Shown here piece after piece: positions 13,950-16,801 of a stretch of DNA of 16,801 bases. The notes beneath the pieces are model-generated. The model had not been told where the DNA came from, made no database searches, and saw only the letters and a list, made by a program, of their open reading frames with translations. Origin of the DNA: Actinomycetota bacterium. GTDB lineage: Bacteria; Actinomycetota; Thermoleophilia; Gaiellales; Gaiellaceae. The stretch spans positions 1-16,801 of the forward strand of contig PLDP01000207.1 in assembly GCA_003136795.1 (NCBI GenBank). Reading direction: 5' to 3'. The first letter of the stretch is position 1, and the number at the start of each line of letters is the position of its first letter. The translations under genes and the position numbers were made by a program.

Positions 13950-15239
13950 GTGCGCCTCTACGACACGTACAGCCGCTCGCTCGTCGAGCTGCCCGCGGCA
14001 CCGGGCCCGATCCGCATGTACTTCTGCGGCCCCACCGTCTATGCGCGCGCGCACATCGGCAATGCGCGGCCGTTCGTGGTCGGCATGTGGCTGCGCTCGT
14101 GGCTGCGCGCGACGGGCTACGACGCGCAGCTCGTCCACAACATCACGGACATCAACGACAAGATCTACGACGCGGCGCCGGGCGCGAGCGCCGAGCTCGC
14201 CGCGCGCGCGACCGAGTGGTATCTCGAGGACACACGCGACCTCGGGCTCGGCATGCCCGACCGGCTGCCGAAAGCGACCGAGAGCGTGGCGCAGATCGTG
14301 CACTTCATCGAGGAGCTGGTCGAGGCCGGGCACGCCTACGCCGCCGGCGGCGACGTCTACTTCCGCGTTGCGAGCTTCGCCGACTACGGGCGGCTCTCCG
14401 GACAGAAGCCCGACCAGGTCGAGCAGGGTGAGGAGCCGAGCGCGCTCAAGGAGGATCCGCGTGACTTCGCGCTGTGGAAGGCGAACAAGCCGGCGACCGA
14501 GGACACGTGGTGGGACTCGCCGTGGGGCCGCGGCCGGCCGGGCTGGCACATCGAGTGCTCGGCGATGGCCGAGGAGATCTTCGGGCCCGTGTTCGAGATC
14601 CACGGCGGCGGGCTCGACCTCGTCTTCCCCCATCACGAGAACGAGGTCGCGCAGTCGCGGGCGCTCGGGCATCCCTTCGCGCAGATCTGGGCGCACAACG
14701 GGATGCTTCGCTTCACCGGCGAGAAGATGTCGAAGTCGGTCGGGAACGTCGCCACGATCCGCGAGACGATCGACGAGTGGGGCCGCGAAGCGGTGCTTGT
14801 CTTCTTCCTCACGGCGTCGTGGCGCAAGCCGATCGATTTCTCGCCCGAGACAATGGAACAGGCTGCGGCACGGCGGGACACGCTGCGAAACGCCTTCACG
14901 CTTGCGGCTGCCGGGCACGACGAGGCGGGCTGGAGCGCCTTCGCCGCCACGTTGGACGACGATTTCGACACGCCTGCAGCGCTGGCCGTCCTGCACGAAT
15001 GGGCCTCGACCGGACAGCTGGAGCTGCTGCGCCGGGGCCTGGCGATCTTCGGCCTCGAGTCGCTTGCCGAGCGGGACGAAGCCCCCGCCGAGGTGACCGC
15101 GCTGGCCGAGCGCCGCGCCGAGGCGCGCGCCGAGCGGGACTTCGAGACCTCCGACCGGCTCCGGGATGAGCTCGCCGCGCTTGGCTGGCAGATGCGCGAC
15201 GAGCCCGCCGGCGGCTACACCCTCGTTCGTGACGCCTGA
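13950..15239 (+). CDS. cysS: Cysteinyl-tRNA synthetase, 429 aa
   Basis: Class I synthetase for tRNA(Cys). Zinc ligands are Cys26 (YFCGPTVY), Cys203 (WHIECSAM), His228 and Glu232 (FPHHENE). HIGH is HIGN (35-38) and KMSKS is at 259-263 (GEKMSKSVGN). The C-terminal helical DALR-like region and ERDFETSDRLRDELAALGW end are standard, and the length is slightly below the usual 460. The GTG start is 5 bases after the gltX stop and has TACCCT seven bases upstream. The gene is followed by rlmB with an 11-nt overlap, so cysS, rlmB and yacP form one tight unit. Confidence 0.95.
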   Translation: MRLYDTYSRSLVELPAAPGPIRMYFCGPTVYARAHIGNARPFVVGMWLRSWLRATGYDAQLVHNITDINDKIYDAAPGASAELAARATEWYLEDTRDLGLGMPDRLPKATESVAQIVHFIEELVEAGHAYAAGGDVYFRVASFADYGRLSGQKPDQVEQGEEPSALKEDPRDFALWKANKPATEDTWWDSPWGRGRPGWHIECSAMAEEIFGPVFEIHGGGLDLVFPHHENEVAQSRALGHPFAQIWAHNGMLRFTGEKMSKSVGNVATIRETIDEWGREAVLVFFLTASWRKPIDFSPETMEQAAARRDTLRNAFTLAAAGHDEAGWSAFAATLDDDFDTPAALAVLHEWASTGQLELLRRGLAIFGLESLAERDEAPAEVTALAERRAEARAERDFETSDRLRDELAALGWQMRDEPAGGYTLVRDA

Positions 15240-15930
15240 CCTCGTCTACGGCCGCCGCGCCGTCCGCGAGGCGCTGCGGGGAAACCGCCAGGTGCTCGAG
15301 GTCTGGGCGACGGAGCGGGCGCTCAAGGGGGAGCCGTGGCTCGCCGAGGCGCGGCCGAAGGAGAGGGCTGACCGCGACCTCACCGAGCGGGCGGAGACTC
15401 GTGACCACCAGGGCGTCCTCGCGCTCATGGAGCCCTATCGCTATGCCGACGCCTACGAGCTCGCCGCGGCCGAGCGTCCGCTCCTGGCCGTGCTCGACCG
15501 GGTCACCGACCCGCGGAACCTCGGCGCGGTCTGCCGCAGCGCCGAGGGCGCCGGCGCGACCGGCGTCGTCGTCCCGGCGCATGGCTCGGCGATCGTCACG
15601 CCCGCCGTAGCGCGGGCCTCGGCCGGGGCCGTCGAGCATCTGCCCGTCGCCGTGGTGACGAACCTGGCGCGGTACCTCGAAGAGGTGAAAGGGGCTGACC
15701 TGTGGATCTTCGGCGCCGCCGGCGACGAGGGCACACCGTCGATGTGGGAGACCGATCTCTCGGGCGGCGTCGCGCTCGTCTTCGGAGCCGAGGGGAAGGG
15801 ACTGCGCCCGCTCGTGCGTCGCACCTGCGACGCGCTCGTCTCGATCCCGCTCGCGGGTGAGGTCGAGTCGCTCAACGTGTCGGTGGCCGCAGCGGTGCTG
15901 TTGTACGAAGCACGTCGCCAGCGTGGCTGA
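15229..15930 (+). CDS. rlmB: 23S rRNA (guanosine-2'-O-)-methyltransferase RlmB, SpoU/TrmH family, 233 aa
   Basis: SPOUT-fold methyltransferase using S-adenosylmethionine; RlmB modifies G2251 of 23S rRNA (E. coli numbering). An N-terminal substrate-binding domain (LVYGRRAVREALRG, HQGVLALM) precedes the trefoil-knot domain with motif 1 DPRNLGAVCRSA (Asn97, Arg103), motif 2 FGAEGKGL (185-192) and motif 3 IPLAGEVESLNVSVAAAVLL (Asn216). I chose GTG 15229 because homology begins at once with PDLVYGRRAV; it overlaps cysS by 11 nt. An upstream ATG at 15166 would add 21 residues unlike the family. It overlaps yacP by 8 nt. Confidence 0.92.
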   Translation: MTPDLVYGRRAVREALRGNRQVLEVWATERALKGEPWLAEARPKERADRDLTERAETRDHQGVLALMEPYRYADAYELAAAERPLLAVLDRVTDPRNLGAVCRSAEGAGATGVVVPAHGSAIVTPAVARASAGAVEHLPVAVVTNLARYLEEVKGADLWIFGAAGDEGTPSMWETDLSGGVALVFGAEGKGLRPLVRRTCDALVSIPLAGEVESLNVSVAAAVLLYEARRQRG

Positions 15931-16348
15931 GCTCTACCTCTTCGACGGCTACAACCTGCTGCACGCCGGGCCGTTCGAGGATGCGCGCGAGCTCGTCGAC
16001 GCGCTCGCGAGCTACGTCGCGATGCGCGGCGCGCGCGGGGTGGTCGTCTTCGACGGCGTGGGGGAGGACGCGACGCACGGGCCGCTCGAGGTGCGCTTCG
16101 CCCCGCACGCCGACACGCTGCTCGAGCGGCTTGCCGCGGAACATCGTGACGAGGCCCGGGTGATGCTCGTGACGAGCGACGCCACTGTGGCGGCCGCCGC
16201 CGGGGTCAACGTGGCGAAGCTCTCCTCGCAGTCCTTCCTGCGCGACTTCCGGCCGGCCGAGCACCGCGACGAGCGCCCCGAGGGGCTCGCCGGGAAGCTC
16301 GATCCCGAGACGCGGGCCCGGCTCGAGCGCTTGCGCAGAGGCGAGTAA
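15923..16348 (+). CDS. yacP: NYN-domain ribonuclease, YacP/Rae1-like, 141 aa
   Basis: PIN-like NYN-domain protein. It starts ELYLFDGYNLLH with the first acidic residue Asp8, then GVVVFDGVGEDATHGP and VMLVTSDATVAAAAGVNVAKL, the conserved acidic positions of the family. The C-terminus is charged and helical. In Bacillus the orthologue Rae1/YacP is a ribosome-associated endoribonuclease that cuts mRNA in the A site; the same neighbourhood (rlmB upstream, sigH downstream) supports orthology. GTG 15923 overlaps the rlmB stop by 8 nt. A longer frame from 15857 adds a non-homologous N-terminus. It is slightly shorter than Bacillus YacP (about 170 residues). Confidence 0.85.
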   Translation: MAELYLFDGYNLLHAGPFEDARELVDALASYVAMRGARGVVVFDGVGEDATHGPLEVRFAPHADTLLERLAAEHRDEARVMLVTSDATVAAAAGVNVAKLSSQSFLRDFRPAEHRDERPEGLAGKLDPETRARLERLRRGE

Positions 16349-16370
16349 CCGGGTCCCGTGCAATTGGGGC

Positions 16371-16399
16371 TTGTGCTCTTTGCGGGTCCTTGCTAGATT
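16371..16399 (+). promoter_or_regulatory. sigH promoter (extended -10)
   Basis: TTGTGC (16371-16376), a 17-bp spacer and TAGATT (16394-16399) with an upstream TGC at 16391-16393 form a sigma-70-type extended -10 promoter. The predicted start is near 16406, giving a leader of about 75 nt before the sigH GTG. It is the clearest promoter in the window and separates sigH from yacP. Confidence 0.6.
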
Positions 16400-16415
16400 T
16401 ACCTCAACCTCAGGG

Positions 16416-16477
16416 TGAGACTTTGGCGGTGCCGAGCGGAAGTCTCATCGGAAAACATCCCAAATACCGGGGGTATT
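16416..16477 (+). promoter_or_regulatory. Structured 5' leader of sigH: two hairpins, second over the ribosome-binding site
   Basis: Hairpin 1 pairs TGAGACTT (16416-16423) with AAGTCTCA (16440-16447) around a 16-nt loop that contains a small GGC/GCC helix. Hairpin 2 pairs AATACC (16463-16468) with GGTATT (16472-16477); the GGGGG run at 16469-16473 that serves as ribosome-binding site is in its loop and stem, 8 nt before the GTG. This could hold translation of sigH low until the structure opens. Known riboswitch classes were not recognised. Confidence 0.5.
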
Positions 16478-16481
16478 CGTC

Positions 16482-16801
16482 GTGCCCGTCCGCACCGCTG
16501 TCGCTTCCAAGTCACCGCAGAAGGCTCAACGAGAGCTTGAGGATCTGCAGCTCGTCCTGAAGGCGCGCAACGGCTCGAGCGTCGCGATGGACCAGTTGAT
16601 GCGCCGCTACACCTCGTTCGTGCGCCTGAAGGCGAGCTCGTACTTCCTGGCCGGCGGCGACTCGGAGGACCTGATCCAGGAGGGCCTTGTCGGCCTCTAC
16701 AAGGCGGTGCGCGACTTCCGCCCCGACAAGGAGACCTCGTTCCGGTCGTTCGCGGAGCTTTGCGTGACGCGCCAGATCATCACGGCGATCAAGACCGCGA
16801 C
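16482..16801 (+). CDS. sigH: RNA polymerase sigma factor SigH (sigma-70 family), N-terminal part, cut by window end
   Basis: The frame from GTG 16482 encodes about 106 residues and runs off the window. After a basic N-terminus comes ELEDLQLVLKARNGSSVAMD, RRYTSFVRLKASSYFLAGGD, EDLIQEGLVGLYKAVRDF and SFAELCVTRQIITAIKTA. This is sigma region 2, including the core-binding and -10 recognition helices, and is very close to Bacillus SigH/Spo0H (VRxKAxxYFxxGxDxEDLxQEG). Position after yacP matches the Bacillus order. Actinobacterial members outside endospore formers are annotated as SigH-like, with unknown regulon. GTG 16482 is preceded by GGGGG at 8 nt; the frame is open further upstream but not conserved. 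Confidence 0.93.
   Translation, partial: MPVRTAVASKSPQKAQRELEDLQLVLKARNGSSVAMDQLMRRYTSFVRLKASSYFLAGGDSEDLIQEGLVGLYKAVRDFRPDKETSFRSFAELCVTRQIITAIKTA

Noticed and set aside
13500..14996. 498-codon minus-strand frame
   Set aside because: It is antisense to cysS and gltX, which have complete catalytic motifs.
1..16801. CRISPR array or replication origin
   Set aside because: No regularly spaced direct repeats and no DnaA-box cluster or origin-type genes were seen.

Overview
The window looks like chromosomal DNA of a high-GC actinobacterium. The right half is GC-rich with strongly G/C-ending codons. It carries the gene order gltX - cysS - rlmB - yacP - sigH, familiar from Bacillus and retained in some deep-branching Actinobacteria. 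A SigH-type sigma factor next to a YacP-type nuclease makes the class Thermoleophilia (Gaiellales/Solirubrobacterales) my best guess. That placement is inference from gene content, not from a marker tree.

Left part (1 to about 8300) is accessory and mosaic. Positions 1-2306 are an insertion-sequence graveyard. It holds three fragments of DDE/integrase-type transposases, each from a different copy and carrying frameshifts, a stop or truncations, plus a 5'-truncated IS110-family transposase. Next come two unrecognised genes on the minus strand joined by a TGATG overlap (2312-3180), possibly preceded by a small hydrophobic ORF. Then, on the plus strand, lie a small HTH-like protein (3562), an unrecognised 181-residue protein (3814), and a 693-residue Ser/Thr kinase fused to a SAMHD1/dGTPase-like HD domain whose catalytic residues appear lost (4472-6553). 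Convergent to it is an overlapping pair encoding a HIT-family protein and a Pol-beta-type nucleotidyltransferase (6588-7863). The block ends at about 8340 in the first ~50 codons of a truncated mutY, a likely island edge.

Right part (8510-16801) is ordinary, dense chromosome. It contains a DrrAB-like ABC exporter (8510-10293), a convergent UPF0104/LPG-synthase-TM family membrane protein (10324-11295), a 52-residue membrane protein divergent from a 14-TM-type MFS transporter (11326-12936), then an unusually short glutamyl-tRNA synthetase, cysteinyl-tRNA synthetase, 23S rRNA 2'-O-methyltransferase RlmB, the NYN-domain RNase YacP and the start of sigH. The last four are translation- and RNA-related genes packed with 5-nt gaps or overlaps. 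sigH has its own recognisable promoter and a structured leader.

The most interesting items are the kinase/pseudo-HD fusion and its small neighbours, the HIT/nucleotidyltransferase pair, the truncated mutY boundary, the structured sigH leader, an AT-rich perfect palindrome inside gltX, and a recurring TANNNT box 6-7 nt before start codons that suggests leaderless transcripts.
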